Notes: generated by a model not told the origin, from the letters alone. 64,000 nucleotides of DNA from Thermanaerothrix daxensis (GCF_001306145.1 NZ_LGKO01000005.1:434001-498000); one strand, 5' to 3'; positions 44,617-54,160 are shown, numbered from the stretch's first letter. Numbers and translations: made by a program.

Positions 44617-46434
44617 TTAGATAATCTCGAGTTCTTTGAGCTTGCTCTCGGGCACCACGCCGTTGACCCAGCCGCGCTCGTGATAGTATTCTTCGAGCAT
44701 CTTGTCCAGTTCGCAGACATGGCCGAACGAGCCCTGCTCCTGAGAAGGCTCCTCCAGGAAGCGCTTGGGTAAAGTATCGCTCCCCTCCCGGAAGCCGCAC
44801 AGGTTGTTGTAGTAGCGCTCCAGGTTGTAGATGCGCTCACCCGTCTTCAGTACATCCTCAGCGGTGAAGGGCACGCCCACTACAGCCGAGAACTGTGCTG
44901 CATAATCTTCTGCAGCCTCAGCAAAGGCGCTGAATTTGCACAGATCCAGGCTATCTGAGAAGGCGTGCAGGTCCTGCAGTAATTTGAGCAACTTGCCTTT
45001 GCCCTCCCAGGCCAGCGGGTCGGTCTTCAGCGGGATCAGGCCGAGTTCGGAGGCCGGGCTATAGCCGCGCAGGTGACAGGCACCGCGGTTGCTGGTGGCA
45101 TAACCCAGGCCCATCCCTTTTAGACCGCGTGGGTCGTAGGCCGGGATGCCCATTCCCTTAACTGTCATTGCGATCTCGGGGTGGCCGAATTGCTTGGCCG
45201 CTTTTTCGGTACCCTCGGCGAGGATGTCGCCCACGCCTTCGCGGTAGGCAATCTTGCGCATTACCTCGATCATGCCGAACACATCGCCCCACTTCAGGCC
45301 GCCTGTGCCGTTGACATAGCCGCGCTCGGTGGCTTCCATGTACATGGCCAGCACGTCGCCGATTTCAATGGCGTCAAAGCCGTAATCATTGGAGAGGTCA
45401 ATCATCTTGGCGATGGCGGCCGCATCATCGTTTTCGCACATGGCACCCAGCGACCAGGCGGGTTCGTACTCCACCGACTCCATGCGCAAGCCGGCAAAGG
45501 GGCCTTCTTTGATTTCCACTTCTTTCTTGCAGGCGACCGGGCAGGCATGGCAGGTGGGGTCATCTACCAGGATGTGTTCCTTGACCCACTCGCCGCTGAT
45601 CTTCTCAGATCGGGGCGCAAAGGAAGCGCGCTGCGCATTGCGAGTGGGCAATGCCCCCATGGTACTGGTGATGTTCATCAAAACGTTGGTGCCGTAGACC
45701 GAGAGGCCACCCTTGCGCGGGCTGGTCACGTTGGCCGGATCCATGATCTTGGCCAGCGCTTGCTGGTGGGCAGTCTTCCATAGTTCGCGATTTACGGCCT
45801 TAGGCATCTTCTTCTCGGCTTTGATGACAATGGCTTTGAGCAATTTGCTCCCGCCTACGCAGCCGGTACCACCGCGACCACTGGCACGATCGTCTTCGTT
45901 GACCCAGCAGGCAAATTTGACCAGACGTTCTCCGGCTGGGCCGATGGCGAGCACACTCAGATCTTTCTCGCCGTACTTTTCCTGCAGAGCCTTGATGGTC
46001 TCGTGGACCGTCTTGCCCCAGAGTTCTGAAGCGTCGTGAATCTCAACGTTGCCGTTCTCTACATAGAGGTAAACGGGTTTGGCGGCTTTTCCTTTGACAA
46101 TGATCCCATCCAGCCCAGCCCACTTGAGCCGTGCGCCTGACCAACCGCCGTGGTGGCTGTCCATGATAGTGCCTGTCAATGGCGACTTCGTGCAGATCGC
46201 CATGCGGCCGCTCATGGTCACTTCGGTGCCGGTGAGTGGGCCGGTCATAAAGCACAAAATGTTCTCAGGCGAGAGCGGGTCAACCTGATACCCGTTTTCA
46301 AAAACATATTTGTCGCCCAGGCCTCGCCCGCCAATGTATTTCAGCGCCCAATCCTCGCGGATGGGTTCGTAGGTTACTGTTCCTGTGCTCAAATCCACAT
46401 GGGCAATACGATTCGCATAACCTCCGAGTGCCAT
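44617..46434 (-). CDS. Aldehyde ferredoxin oxidoreductase (tungstopterin family)
   Basis: A 605-residue oxygen-sensitive enzyme that oxidises aldehydes to acids with ferredoxin, using a tungsten bis-pterin cofactor and one Fe4S4 cluster. The cluster cysteines are in DDPTCHACPVACKKE near residue 290 and LDLCKFSAF near 497. Pterin-binding blocks include WALKYIGGRGLGDKY near 30, TGPLTGTEVTMSGR near 65, and GPAGERLVKFACWVNEDD near 165. The exact aldehyde is not given by sequence. AAGGAGGGG precedes the ATG. The gene has an untranslated region of about 250 bases upstream. The MoaD-like gene converges on it. Confidence 0.92.
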   Translation of the reverse strand: MALGGYANRIAHVDLSTGTVTYEPIREDWALKYIGGRGLGDKYVFENGYQVDPLSPENILCFMTGPLTGTEVTMSGRMAICTKSPLTGTIMDSHHGGWSGARLKWAGLDGIIVKGKAAKPVYLYVENGNVEIHDASELWGKTVHETIKALQEKYGEKDLSVLAIGPAGERLVKFACWVNEDDRASGRGGTGCVGGSKLLKAIVIKAEKKMPKAVNRELWKTAHQQALAKIMDPANVTSPRKGGLSVYGTNVLMNITSTMGALPTRNAQRASFAPRSEKISGEWVKEHILVDDPTCHACPVACKKEVEIKEGPFAGLRMESVEYEPAWSLGAMCENDDAAAIAKMIDLSNDYGFDAIEIGDVLAMYMEATERGYVNGTGGLKWGDVFGMIEVMRKIAYREGVGDILAEGTEKAAKQFGHPEIAMTVKGMGIPAYDPRGLKGMGLGYATSNRGACHLRGYSPASELGLIPLKTDPLAWEGKGKLLKLLQDLHAFSDSLDLCKFSAFAEAAEDYAAQFSAVVGVPFTAEDVLKTGERIYNLERYYNNLCGFREGSDTLPKRFLEEPSQEQGSFGHVCELDKMLEEYYHERGWVNGVVPESKLKELEII

Positions 46435-46797
46435 ACTCCCCTCCTTGTTGGCATAACTTCATTTGTTTGTTGAAAATCAGGGCTCGCGGAGAAAGACCTT
46501 TTCCTCACCTCCTTTCCTGACCCGGCCGAGATGAGGCAGTGATGAAAAAGGTATTCCATTGGCTGGCTTTAATGGCGATGATGGGGATAGCAGAGTTGAG
46601 AGCAGAATGTACAATAAGCGGCAACCAGCCTTGCCACTATGTTAAGTCTAGCCAATTACTGGTTTGAATTCAAGTGACATTTGTCAATTTTTGTCCCCTT
46701 ATCGGAGGGTTGGGCTCTCATGAGTGGCTGTAGCTCGGCTAATGGTAAAATCAAGGGCACAGTAGGACAACACTTGACCCCATCCAACAGGAGCACG
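46435..46797. promoter_or_regulatory. Divergent intergenic region between AOR and DUF368 genes
   Basis: No gene is supported in these 363 bases. For AOR a candidate promoter reads TTGAAT, 17 bases, TAGACT on the minus strand near 46645-46670, giving a leader of more than 200 bases. That leader contains the purine-rich stretch AGGAAAGGAGGTGAGG. I could not fold it into a known riboswitch. On the plus side a TAAAAT lies near 46743, with AGGAG before ATG 46798. Confidence 0.35.
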
Positions 46798-47784
46798 ATG
46801 AGTTCTTCTTCCCCTCCTCAATCTTCATGGCGTCACTATATTACATTGGTAATCCAGGGTTTTCTCATTGGAAGTGTAGATGCTGTACCCGGCGTCTCCG
46901 GCGGGACAATGGCCTTGCTTCTTGGTTTATATGAGGATCTGATCCGGGCCATTCGCACTCTGGCCGATGTGAAAGTATTTCAACAGCTTCTCAAGCCCCG
47001 TGAATGGAGATGGCTGGTCACCCATCTTCCCTGGCGCTTTTTGCTGGCTGTGGCATTGGGAATTTTGGGTGGGGCATTCACCCTGGCGCACGGACTGCAG
47101 CGGGCCCTATTCCATCATCCGCGGGCTGTGTGGGCGCTCTTTTTTGGATTTGTTCTGGCCTCAACATGGATCGTGAGCCGCCGCATTCGCCGTTGGAAGC
47201 CCTTTTATGGCGGCTTGTTTTTGCTGGGAACGGGCATCTCATTTTCACTGGCCGGGGCCATGGCCCTCTCAACCCCTCAAGCGTTGTGGGCGTTCTTTCT
47301 GAGCGGCTTTGCGGCTATTTGTGCCATGGTCCTGCCTGGCATTTCAGGCGCCCTGGTGCTGGTTCTTCTGGGCAAGTATCAAGATGTGCTTGCGGCGGTG
47401 ACCGGCTTTCAGATAGGGGCTTTGCTGGCCTTCGGGTTAGGAGCCATTCTGGGCTTGGGCTTGATGGCGCGCCTGCTGACGCGTTTGTTGCAACGCCATT
47501 ACGATCCAACACTGGCTTTTTTGTGTGGCTTGATGGCCGGATCACTGCGGCGTTTATGGCCATGGAAGGCCTGGGGGGAGGGCAGTGAAGGTGCTTCTTC
47601 ATTTGTGGAGTCAATTGCCAATGTCTGGCCAGCCTTTGGAGAGATCGAGACATGGGGACTGCTTGGCTTAATTGGGGTGGGGTTTGGTCTGGTTGGTTTG
47701 TTGGAACAGGTGGCTCGTAGGAAAGCCGTTCGGATGAAATCCCAGGCGTCCGAATCCCCTTCAGTTATGTTAGGAGGAGAATAA
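46798..47784 (+). CDS. DUF368 membrane protein
   Basis: A 328-residue polytopic protein of the DUF368 family. The family signature DAVPGVSGGTMALLLGLYEDL lies near residue 23, with another conserved SGF/PGISGALVLVLLGKY block near 180. About eight to nine spans are visible. Related archaeal and bacterial proteins have been implicated in polyprenyl-phosphate flipping across the membrane, but that is family knowledge, not visible here. ATG 46798 follows AGGAG; the longer open frame upstream has no ribosome site. The next gene begins one base after its stop. Confidence 0.8.
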   Translation: MSSSSPPQSSWRHYITLVIQGFLIGSVDAVPGVSGGTMALLLGLYEDLIRAIRTLADVKVFQQLLKPREWRWLVTHLPWRFLLAVALGILGGAFTLAHGLQRALFHHPRAVWALFFGFVLASTWIVSRRIRRWKPFYGGLFLLGTGISFSLAGAMALSTPQALWAFFLSGFAAICAMVLPGISGALVLVLLGKYQDVLAAVTGFQIGALLAFGLGAILGLGLMARLLTRLLQRHYDPTLAFLCGLMAGSLRRLWPWKAWGEGSEGASSFVESIANVWPAFGEIETWGLLGLIGVGFGLVGLLEQVARRKAVRMKSQASESPSVMLGGE

Positions 47785-47785
47785 A

Positions 47786-48730
47786 ATGAGGCCTTCTGAT
47801 TTCTACTCGCGTTTTCCACTGGCGCATACGTTCTCCATTGTTGCTCGCGATCCTCAAAGTGGGTGGATGGGGGTGGCAGTTCAATCGCACTGGTTTTCAG
47901 TGGGTTCGATTGTGGCTTGGGGTGAGGCTGGGGTGGGCGTGGTTGCGACCCAGTCAATGGTGGAAGTCAGTTATGGACCCCGTGGTCTGGCGCTGATGCG
48001 AGTGGGTCTCTCTGCGCCCGTAGCGCTGGAAGCACTTCTCCAAATGGATGAGGGACGTGATGTGCGTCAGGTGGCCATGCTGGATGCGCAAGGGCGGGTG
48101 GCCGTACATACCGGTGTGCGGTGCATTGAGGCAGCGGGACACTATCAGGGAGACGGATTCTCAGTACAGGCAAATATGATGAAAGGGGCTGAGGTGTGGC
48201 CAGCCATGGCCGAAGCCTACACCTCCACCCACGGCGATCTGGCCGACCGGCTTCTGGCAGCGCTGGAGGCAGCTCAGGCGGCCGGGGGAGATATCCGAGG
48301 ACAGCAGTCTGCCTGTATCTTGATTGTCAAAGGCGAGCGTTCAGAACGCCCCTGGGAGGGGGTAATCGTGGACTTGCGGGTGGAGGATCATCCCCAACCC
48401 ATTGCTGAATTGCGACGTCTGGTGACCCTGCATCGCGCTTACCAAGAGATGAATGCCGGAGATGCTCACCTGGCCGAAGGGCGGGTGGAAGCCGCCTTAG
48501 AAGCCTATCGCCGGGCTGCCGAAATGGCCCCTCACTTGGATGAACTTCCTTTCTGGCATGCGGTTACCCTGGCTGAAATGGGCCGTCTGGAAGAAGCGCT
48601 TCCAATCTTCAAACAGGTATTTGCCCGCAATCCGGATTGGGCGGATCTGCTCACTCGGCTACCCGCCGCGGGTCTATTGCGCCAGGATGAGACCATGTTA
48701 CAGGCCATTCTGGCACAACGGACTGGCTAG
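47786..48730 (+). CDS. DUF1028 domain protein with C-terminal TPR-like region
   Basis: A 314-residue protein. The first about 200 residues are a DUF1028 (Ntn-hydrolase-like) domain: HTFSIVARDP near residue 14, VAVQSHWFSVGSIV near 31, and GVGVVATQSMVEVSYG near 50, all family blocks, plus QANMM near 131. The C-terminal part (about 225-314) reads as one to two tetratricopeptide-like helix pairs, GDAHLAEGRVEAALEAYRRA and AEMGRLEEALPIFKQVF. The enzyme activity of DUF1028 proteins is unproven. GGAGG lies about seven bases before the ATG, within the end of the DUF368 gene. Confidence 0.75.
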   Translation: MRPSDFYSRFPLAHTFSIVARDPQSGWMGVAVQSHWFSVGSIVAWGEAGVGVVATQSMVEVSYGPRGLALMRVGLSAPVALEALLQMDEGRDVRQVAMLDAQGRVAVHTGVRCIEAAGHYQGDGFSVQANMMKGAEVWPAMAEAYTSTHGDLADRLLAALEAAQAAGGDIRGQQSACILIVKGERSERPWEGVIVDLRVEDHPQPIAELRRLVTLHRAYQEMNAGDAHLAEGRVEAALEAYRRAAEMAPHLDELPFWHAVTLAEMGRLEEALPIFKQVFARNPDWADLLTRLPAAGLLRQDETMLQAILAQRTG

Positions 48731-48797
48731 AAATGTGGGCTCTGGCATGTTTGTTGCACGAGGGCTAGAGAAAATTGTGGATTGACGTGAGGCGCGT

Positions 48798-51038
48798 GTG
48801 GTGGATTTGGTCGTAATCCCTGGCTCGCAAGCAGAGAACGGAATGCAGGTGGTGCATCACTTGGTAAAGCCACCCCGGCGCGTGGAGCGAGGGCGAGAGC
48901 GCGAGCAGATATGGCTGGCCCTGTGGGCGAGCAAAGGGAGGCAAGCAGAGGAAGCCTTGCTGAAAACCTGGTTGGATCAGGCAGGAGCCCGCTATTACCA
49001 AACCCGTGGTTCGGTGAGTCTGGCTCTGCGCCAGGCATTTGAATATCTTAACCAGCAGGCGCTTGCCCATAACCAGGCCCATGGGCTTTCCACCCCATTT
49101 TTAGTGGTGGCGGCGGTTTTGCGTGGGGAACAAATCTATCTGGCTTTTTGTGGCCCGCTTCATGCCTGGCTGTTTTCAGGGAGGGATGCTACCGATCTTT
49201 TCTCTCCTGAACTGGCGGGTCGGGGGTTAGGGATTGGCCGTGCCTGGACCATGCGCTTTTATCATTGGGCCGCCCAACCACATTCGCGTGGTTTATTCAG
49301 CCTGAGTGCCACATTCCCCTCCGCTCTGGCTGAAACAGGGCACGAGGGTTGGAAAGAGGCTCAAGGAATCTGGATTGAGGTGGTGGCCGGGGATGGGCAA
49401 ATCCGTTATGCGGAAAAGGCCTCAGCCCCTCCGGAGGTAACTTCTGAAGTAGCCCAGCCTGCCGGGTTGGGGAAGGCGACTCAAACAGCCCAGGGGCGCC
49501 CCCCTTCTGTGCGCACTGGCGAGGCGCGGGTGTTGGGAGGAGATCACCTCTCTGCTACGGCCACTCGGATGAGACCCCCTTTGCCTGAAGAGACGCCGAG
49601 CGCATCGCCGGCTGTTGCGCAAACGGCCCGGGCGGGGGGTTCTTCAGCCCCAAGCCGTGCCGAGCCAACTGCACCGCGCAAGCAGAGGCAACCCTCTGTT
49701 CCCTTTGCCGGTGTGGGCCGTGCTCTGGCTGGCGGGGTGTGGGGGATTGGGCAAGGGCTTGAGAAACTTAATCAGCATCTGAGACGCTTTTTGGGTAAAG
49801 TACTACCGCGCTTTTTGCCTACTGATAGCGCGTTGATGCGGGTATCTCCGGGTACTTTGGTATTCCTGGCAATTGCAATCCCGCTAATGGTGGTGACGGT
49901 GGCCCTGGTCGTGTACTGGCGACAAGGGCGTTTGGAGCAACACCGGCTCTATCTCCAGCAAGCCCAGCAAGTGGTCAACCAGGCACTGGGCCAAAGTGAT
50001 CCGGCGTTGAAGCGCGTCAATCTGGAGGCGGCCCTTACCTGGGTGGAAAAGGCCGATCAATATGGGCAAAGTGCCGACTCTAAAGCCTTGCGAATGAGCA
50101 TCTACCAAAACCTGGATGCTCTGGATGGCATCCGGCGGTTGGTTTTCCAGCCCTTACTCCCCGGGGGAGTAGGGGGCAATGTGCAGGTTGGCAAGATGGT
50201 AGCCACCTCCAGCGAGGACCTCTACGTGTTAGATCGTGGGCAGGGGATCATCCTGCGCCTGGTGGCGACGCAAAGCGGTTACGCATTGGATACTCAGTTT
50301 GCCTGCCGGCCGGGGCAAATTGGGTCTCTGATTGTGGGGCCCTTTGTGGATTTGCTGGCCCTGCCGGCTTCCAATTTCCATAATGCCCAGGTGATGGCGA
50401 TTGATGCTAACGGGAATCTGGTTTATTGTGGCTTTAAGGGGAATCAGCCAGTGCTGGATGCGGTAGCACTTCAACCGCCGGATCAGGGATGGGGAGGTGT
50501 GAAGAGCATTACTGTACGCCAGGGCAATCTGGTTGTTTTGGATGCAATGCAGAACGGTCTTTATGAGTATCGGGGTAGCCAATGGGATTTTGTGGATCAG
50601 CCTAAAGCCCTCTTTGGGGCGCAGGTTATTCCCCTTGCTAACGCAGTCGCCCTGGCCGCCTTTCAGGATGACATTTTCATCCTGTATGAAGATGGGCATG
50701 TCAGTCGCTGCAGTGGCCTGGGAAAGGTCGAGTGCCAGGATCCCTTCCCCTTCCGTCTTAGCCAGGATGGGCAGGTTCTGGAGGTAGCGCGGTTGAACGT
50801 TACTTTTACAGATTGGACATTGACCCCGCCTCCCGACCCGGCGCTTTATCTGCTGGACCCTTCCAGTCCCTCAGTCTACTATTTCAGCCTGATGCTTAGC
50901 CTCCAGCAGCAGTATCGCCCTTCTCTAGTGGAAGGGGAACGCCTGCCCGAGCGACCGGCTACAGCATTTACCATCACACCAGGGCGTAACCTGGTGCTGG
51001 CATTTGATAATCTGCTCTATCTGGCAACGCTGCCCTAG
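48798..51038 (+). CDS. Large membrane protein: PP2C-like domain, one span, beta-propeller-like domain
   Basis: A 746-residue protein with no named family. Residues 1-200 resemble a PP2C-type phosphatase fold, with the pattern LSTPFLVVAAVLRGEQIYLA and an FCGPLHAWLF strand where PP2C has VGDS; acidic metal ligands are not visible, so it may be inactive. A proline/alanine-rich linker (about 215-305) and an amphipathic segment lead to one span near 355-375. Residues about 440-746 have repeated beta strands typical of a propeller and lie probably outside the cell. GTG 48798 is a weakly supported start. It ends three bases from the convergent PolX gene. Confidence 0.5.
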   Translation: MVDLVVIPGSQAENGMQVVHHLVKPPRRVERGREREQIWLALWASKGRQAEEALLKTWLDQAGARYYQTRGSVSLALRQAFEYLNQQALAHNQAHGLSTPFLVVAAVLRGEQIYLAFCGPLHAWLFSGRDATDLFSPELAGRGLGIGRAWTMRFYHWAAQPHSRGLFSLSATFPSALAETGHEGWKEAQGIWIEVVAGDGQIRYAEKASAPPEVTSEVAQPAGLGKATQTAQGRPPSVRTGEARVLGGDHLSATATRMRPPLPEETPSASPAVAQTARAGGSSAPSRAEPTAPRKQRQPSVPFAGVGRALAGGVWGIGQGLEKLNQHLRRFLGKVLPRFLPTDSALMRVSPGTLVFLAIAIPLMVVTVALVVYWRQGRLEQHRLYLQQAQQVVNQALGQSDPALKRVNLEAALTWVEKADQYGQSADSKALRMSIYQNLDALDGIRRLVFQPLLPGGVGGNVQVGKMVATSSEDLYVLDRGQGIILRLVATQSGYALDTQFACRPGQIGSLIVGPFVDLLALPASNFHNAQVMAIDANGNLVYCGFKGNQPVLDAVALQPPDQGWGGVKSITVRQGNLVVLDAMQNGLYEYRGSQWDFVDQPKALFGAQVIPLANAVALAAFQDDIFILYEDGHVSRCSGLGKVECQDPFPFRLSQDGQVLEVARLNVTFTDWTLTPPPDPALYLLDPSSPSVYYFSLMLSLQQQYRPSLVEGERLPERPATAFTITPGRNLVLAFDNLLYLATLP

Positions 51039-51041
51039 GGG

Positions 51042-52772
51042 TTAGCCACGCCCCCGCAGCCAGCCCAGCAGACGTTCGGGAGACCAGGTGTTTATGATTT
51101 GAGGTGGCTCTACCCAACCTCGCCGCGCGATCCCAATGCCGTACTCGATCAGATCCAGATCACCCGGCGTATGAGCATCGGTATTCAGCGCCAGGGGGAT
51201 GCCCATTTCCGCGGCGCGACGAGCATATACATCATCCAGGTCTAAGCGGGCGGGGTTGGCGTTGATTTCCAAAGCAGTTCCATGTTTGAGGGCTTCCGCC
51301 AAAACGGTGTCCCAATCCAGATCTGCTCCTTCGCGATTGGGGAGGAGTCGTCCACTGGGGTGTCCAATGATGTCTACGTGGGGGTTACAGATGGCATTAA
51401 GGACACGGCGGGTGATCTCAGACCGTGATTGGCGCAGGCTGACGTGAAGGGAAGCGATGACAAGGTCCAGTTCCGCTAGCACCTCATCCGGGTAATCCAG
51501 TTGGCCATCAGCCCGAATTTCAACCTCAGCCCCCTGGAGGATCAGCAGTTTATCTCCCCAGCGCTGGCGCAAGGCCTCGATCTCTGCCCGTTGCTGATGT
51601 AGCCGTTCGGGGGTGAGCCCATTGGCAATGCCTAAACCGGCTGAATGATCAGTGATGGCAATGACACGCAGACCACGGGCGTAGGCGGCTGCGATCATCT
51701 CCTCAAGGGTTGCAGCGCCATCGCTCCAGGTGGAATGGGTATGCAACTCGCTTTGTAGGTGTTCCTTGCGCAGCAATTCGGGAAGTTGGCCTTTGAGGGC
51801 TGCTTCGATCTCTCCCCGATCCTCACGCAGTTCAGGTGGGATCCAGGGCAACCCCAGTGCCTGATAAAGACTTTCCTCATCGGCAAAGTGCTGTTCGTGC
51901 CCCGTCTCGTCGCTAAGCCCGTGCTCGGAGAGGGAAAGGTTTTGTTTTTGCGCCAGTCCCCGCAGGCGCACATTGTGTTCTTTGGAGCCGGTAGCGTATT
52001 GCCAGAGACTGCCAAATTTTTCGGGAGGCTGGCACCAGAGTTGCAGGCGGGTGCCGCTTTTGGTTTCGATGCTGGCTTTGTTTTCGCCCTGGGCTAGGAC
52101 GCGGTACACGTCGGGATGATGAACGAAGGCGTCCATTAGCGCTTCAGGCTGATGGGAGGCGGCTACCAGATCCAAATCGCCCACCGTGGCACGCCAGCGG
52201 CGCAGGCTTCCAGCCAATTCAACGCGAATAACTCCCGGTTGTTGGCGCAGCCACTCCACCCAGCGCAGAGCCATTGGGCGGGCCATGCCCAGGGGCAAGC
52301 GATGCGAGCGGCGACGCAATGCCTCAATCCCTTCCAGGATGCGGGATTCGGATTTTTCACCCATTCCAGGCAGGGTGCGCAAACGCCCAGCACGCGCGGC
52401 TTCCTCCAGGGCTTCCAATGTGGTAATGCCGGCTTGTTTCCAGAAGAGGGCGGCTCGTTTGGGTCCCACATCTGGAATTTGTAGCAATTCGATCAGGCTA
52501 GGGGGAACCTCTGCTTCCAATCGTTTCAGAAAGCCCAGTTCTCCGGTATCCAGCAGTTCCTCTATCTTTTCGGCAATGGCTTTGCCGACGCCAGGGATTT
52601 CCTGCAAGCGGCCCTGCGCGCGCAACAGGCTGACCTCTTGCCCCAATGTGCGTAAAGTTTCGGCAACGCGGCGGTAGGCCAGCACGCGGTAGGCATTTTC
52701 TCCCTTGATTTCTAAGAGATCGGCAACACGTTCAAATACGGCAGCCAGTTCTTCGTTCGTCATTTGGGACAT
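51042..52772 (-). CDS. PolX-family DNA polymerase/PHP-domain protein with altered polymerase site
   Basis: A 576-residue protein arranged as bacterial PolX: an N-terminal 8-kDa and thumb-like region with helix-hairpin-helix motifs (IPGVGKAIAEKI near 60, IPDVGPKRAALF near 98, LPGMGEKSESR near 133), a polymerase palm, and a C-terminal PHP domain (about 330-576) with HTHSTWSDG, AITDHS, IIGHPSGRLL and NTDAHTPGDL. The first two palm aspartates are present in VGDLDLV near 199. The third, normally in a V-D-L-R strand, is replaced: TRLQLW, with glutamine at about 243. PHP metal ligands look complete, so nuclease activity may remain while polymerase activity is in doubt. Confidence 0.85.
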   Translation of the reverse strand: MSQMTNEELAAVFERVADLLEIKGENAYRVLAYRRVAETLRTLGQEVSLLRAQGRLQEIPGVGKAIAEKIEELLDTGELGFLKRLEAEVPPSLIELLQIPDVGPKRAALFWKQAGITTLEALEEAARAGRLRTLPGMGEKSESRILEGIEALRRRSHRLPLGMARPMALRWVEWLRQQPGVIRVELAGSLRRWRATVGDLDLVAASHQPEALMDAFVHHPDVYRVLAQGENKASIETKSGTRLQLWCQPPEKFGSLWQYATGSKEHNVRLRGLAQKQNLSLSEHGLSDETGHEQHFADEESLYQALGLPWIPPELREDRGEIEAALKGQLPELLRKEHLQSELHTHSTWSDGAATLEEMIAAAYARGLRVIAITDHSAGLGIANGLTPERLHQQRAEIEALRQRWGDKLLILQGAEVEIRADGQLDYPDEVLAELDLVIASLHVSLRQSRSEITRRVLNAICNPHVDIIGHPSGRLLPNREGADLDWDTVLAEALKHGTALEINANPARLDLDDVYARRAAEMGIPLALNTDAHTPGDLDLIEYGIGIARRGWVEPPQIINTWSPERLLGWLRGRG

Positions 52773-52776
52773 CGGC

Positions 52777-53997
52777 TTACGGCATCAGCACCAGGGGCAC
52801 GGGTGTGAAGATCAGGACAAAGATGATCAGCATGATCGCACCCAACAAGCGTCGCTGTCCATCCAATTCAGTGATTTGATCTAGCGGCTCGGCGTAAACG
52901 CGCCCGAAGAAGAAAATCAGCAGGGCCCACAGCCACCAACCGCTCCAGATGAACCCCATTAGAATCAGCACAGCGAGGATGATTGGGAAGAGCGCTTGAG
53001 CTCGTTTGCGCCCGAAAAGCGTGTAAAGGATGTGTCCTCCATCAAGTTGACCCGCGGGGATGAGATTCAGGGCTGTGATCAACAAGCCTCCCCAGCCCGC
53101 CCATGCCACTGGATGCAACACCACATCCAGACCACCGTAGGGCAGGGGCTGCCCGGTCACGAGATAGCGCAGCCAGTAGAGCAGGGGCGGTAAGCCTTGA
53201 TAGGAGACCGGTTCGGGCAACAATCGTCCAAACACTAGAAATTTGAGAAACAAGTAAAGGATGGAGTTACCCTCTAACTGAGCCTGGCCCAGGACACCCG
53301 GCTGGGGAAAGGCCGGCAACGGCTCCAACCGCGAAAGCGAGAGGCCGATTAAAAGAACCGGGATGGCTACCACCAATCCACTGAGGGGGCCGGCGATGCC
53401 AATATCCATTAAGATGCGCCGGTTGCGGGGCACTTCTTTCATGTTTATAAAAGCCCCCATGGTGCCAAACGGGCTGATTGGGAACGGAAGGGGGAGGAAG
53501 TAGGGTAGGGTAACGTGCACGCCGTGGTGACGGCCCATCAGATAGTGTCCGAACTCATGCGCCGCCAGGATGGCCATCATGCTGAGCGCAAAGGGCCATC
53601 CGGCGCGGAGCAGTTGCAGGATGACCTGAGGGGCAGAGCCGCTGAGTTCCCCTTCACTGCCCAGGATTCCGCCAGTAAACCATACACTGAGCAGGGTCAG
53701 AATGAACATGATCAGGTTTACAGCGGGGTTTGAAGGGCGGGCGGAAGGAAGCCCGCGGATGATGTAGATGACGTGACGCTCCTCTTCAGTGCGGAACAGT
53801 GGAGTCAGTCCCAGGGGTTTCAATTGTGTGCTAAGCGTATCGTAAGCAGTGGCGGAGTCCGGTGCTACCAAGCGTCCGCGGTAGCGCACGATATAGGGGG
53901 TGCGTTCACTCCCCAGGGTAACATCCTCGATGTGAAAGATGCGCCGCACATAGGTTTCGACAAGATCCTGACGCTGAAGGTCAAATGTGTAGTCCAT
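52777..53997 (-). CDS. Site-2 protease-like M50 metallopeptidase
   Basis: A 406-residue intramembrane zinc protease. The zinc motif AAHEFGHYL lies near residue 145, with the third ligand in GQLDGGHILY near 320. About seven spans are visible, and the N-terminal 90 residues are a soluble region. This layout matches the cyanobacterial and chloroplast EGY-like group, a broad S2P branch, rather than RseP, as no PDZ domain is seen. Substrate unknown. ATG 53997 follows AAGGGGA by about seven bases. It lies five bases before PolX on the same strand, 62 bases after the selenocysteine tRNA gene. Confidence 0.85.
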   Translation of the reverse strand: MDYTFDLQRQDLVETYVRRIFHIEDVTLGSERTPYIVRYRGRLVAPDSATAYDTLSTQLKPLGLTPLFRTEEERHVIYIIRGLPSARPSNPAVNLIMFILTLLSVWFTGGILGSEGELSGSAPQVILQLLRAGWPFALSMMAILAAHEFGHYLMGRHHGVHVTLPYFLPLPFPISPFGTMGAFINMKEVPRNRRILMDIGIAGPLSGLVVAIPVLLIGLSLSRLEPLPAFPQPGVLGQAQLEGNSILYLFLKFLVFGRLLPEPVSYQGLPPLLYWLRYLVTGQPLPYGGLDVVLHPVAWAGWGGLLITALNLIPAGQLDGGHILYTLFGRKRAQALFPIILAVLILMGFIWSGWWLWALLIFFFGRVYAEPLDQITELDGQRRLLGAIMLIIFVLIFTPVPLVLMP

Positions 53998-54059
53998 AAG
54001 GGATTCCCCTTGTTCGAGTTGCACAGAAAAATCAGCCGTTCATTCACCTCTGCTTGAGG

Positions 54060-54153
54060 CGGGGATGAATGGGAGTCGAACCCACCACGGCTCGCCACGC
54101 GACCCGTCACCGGTTTTGAAGACCGGGGGGCTCACCGGAGCCCTCCCATCCCC
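54060..54153 (-). tRNA. selC: tRNA-Sec (UCA anticodon)
   Basis: Ninety-four bases on the minus strand fold as a bacterial selenocysteine tRNA. The acceptor stem has eight pairs, counting one G-U (GGGGATGG with TCATCCCC). A six-pair D stem GGGCTC / GAGCCC closes a four-base loop. The anticodon stem CCGGT / ACCGG holds the loop CTTCAAA with anticodon UCA. A long variable arm follows, and the T arm GTGGG TTCGACT CCCAT has five pairs. No CCA is encoded. This eight-plus-five geometry and six-pair D stem separate it from a suppressor tRNA-Ser. It implies that UGA is decoded as selenocysteine in this organism. selA, selB and selD are not in the window. Confidence 0.95.
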
Positions 54154-54160
54154 ACCTCTA

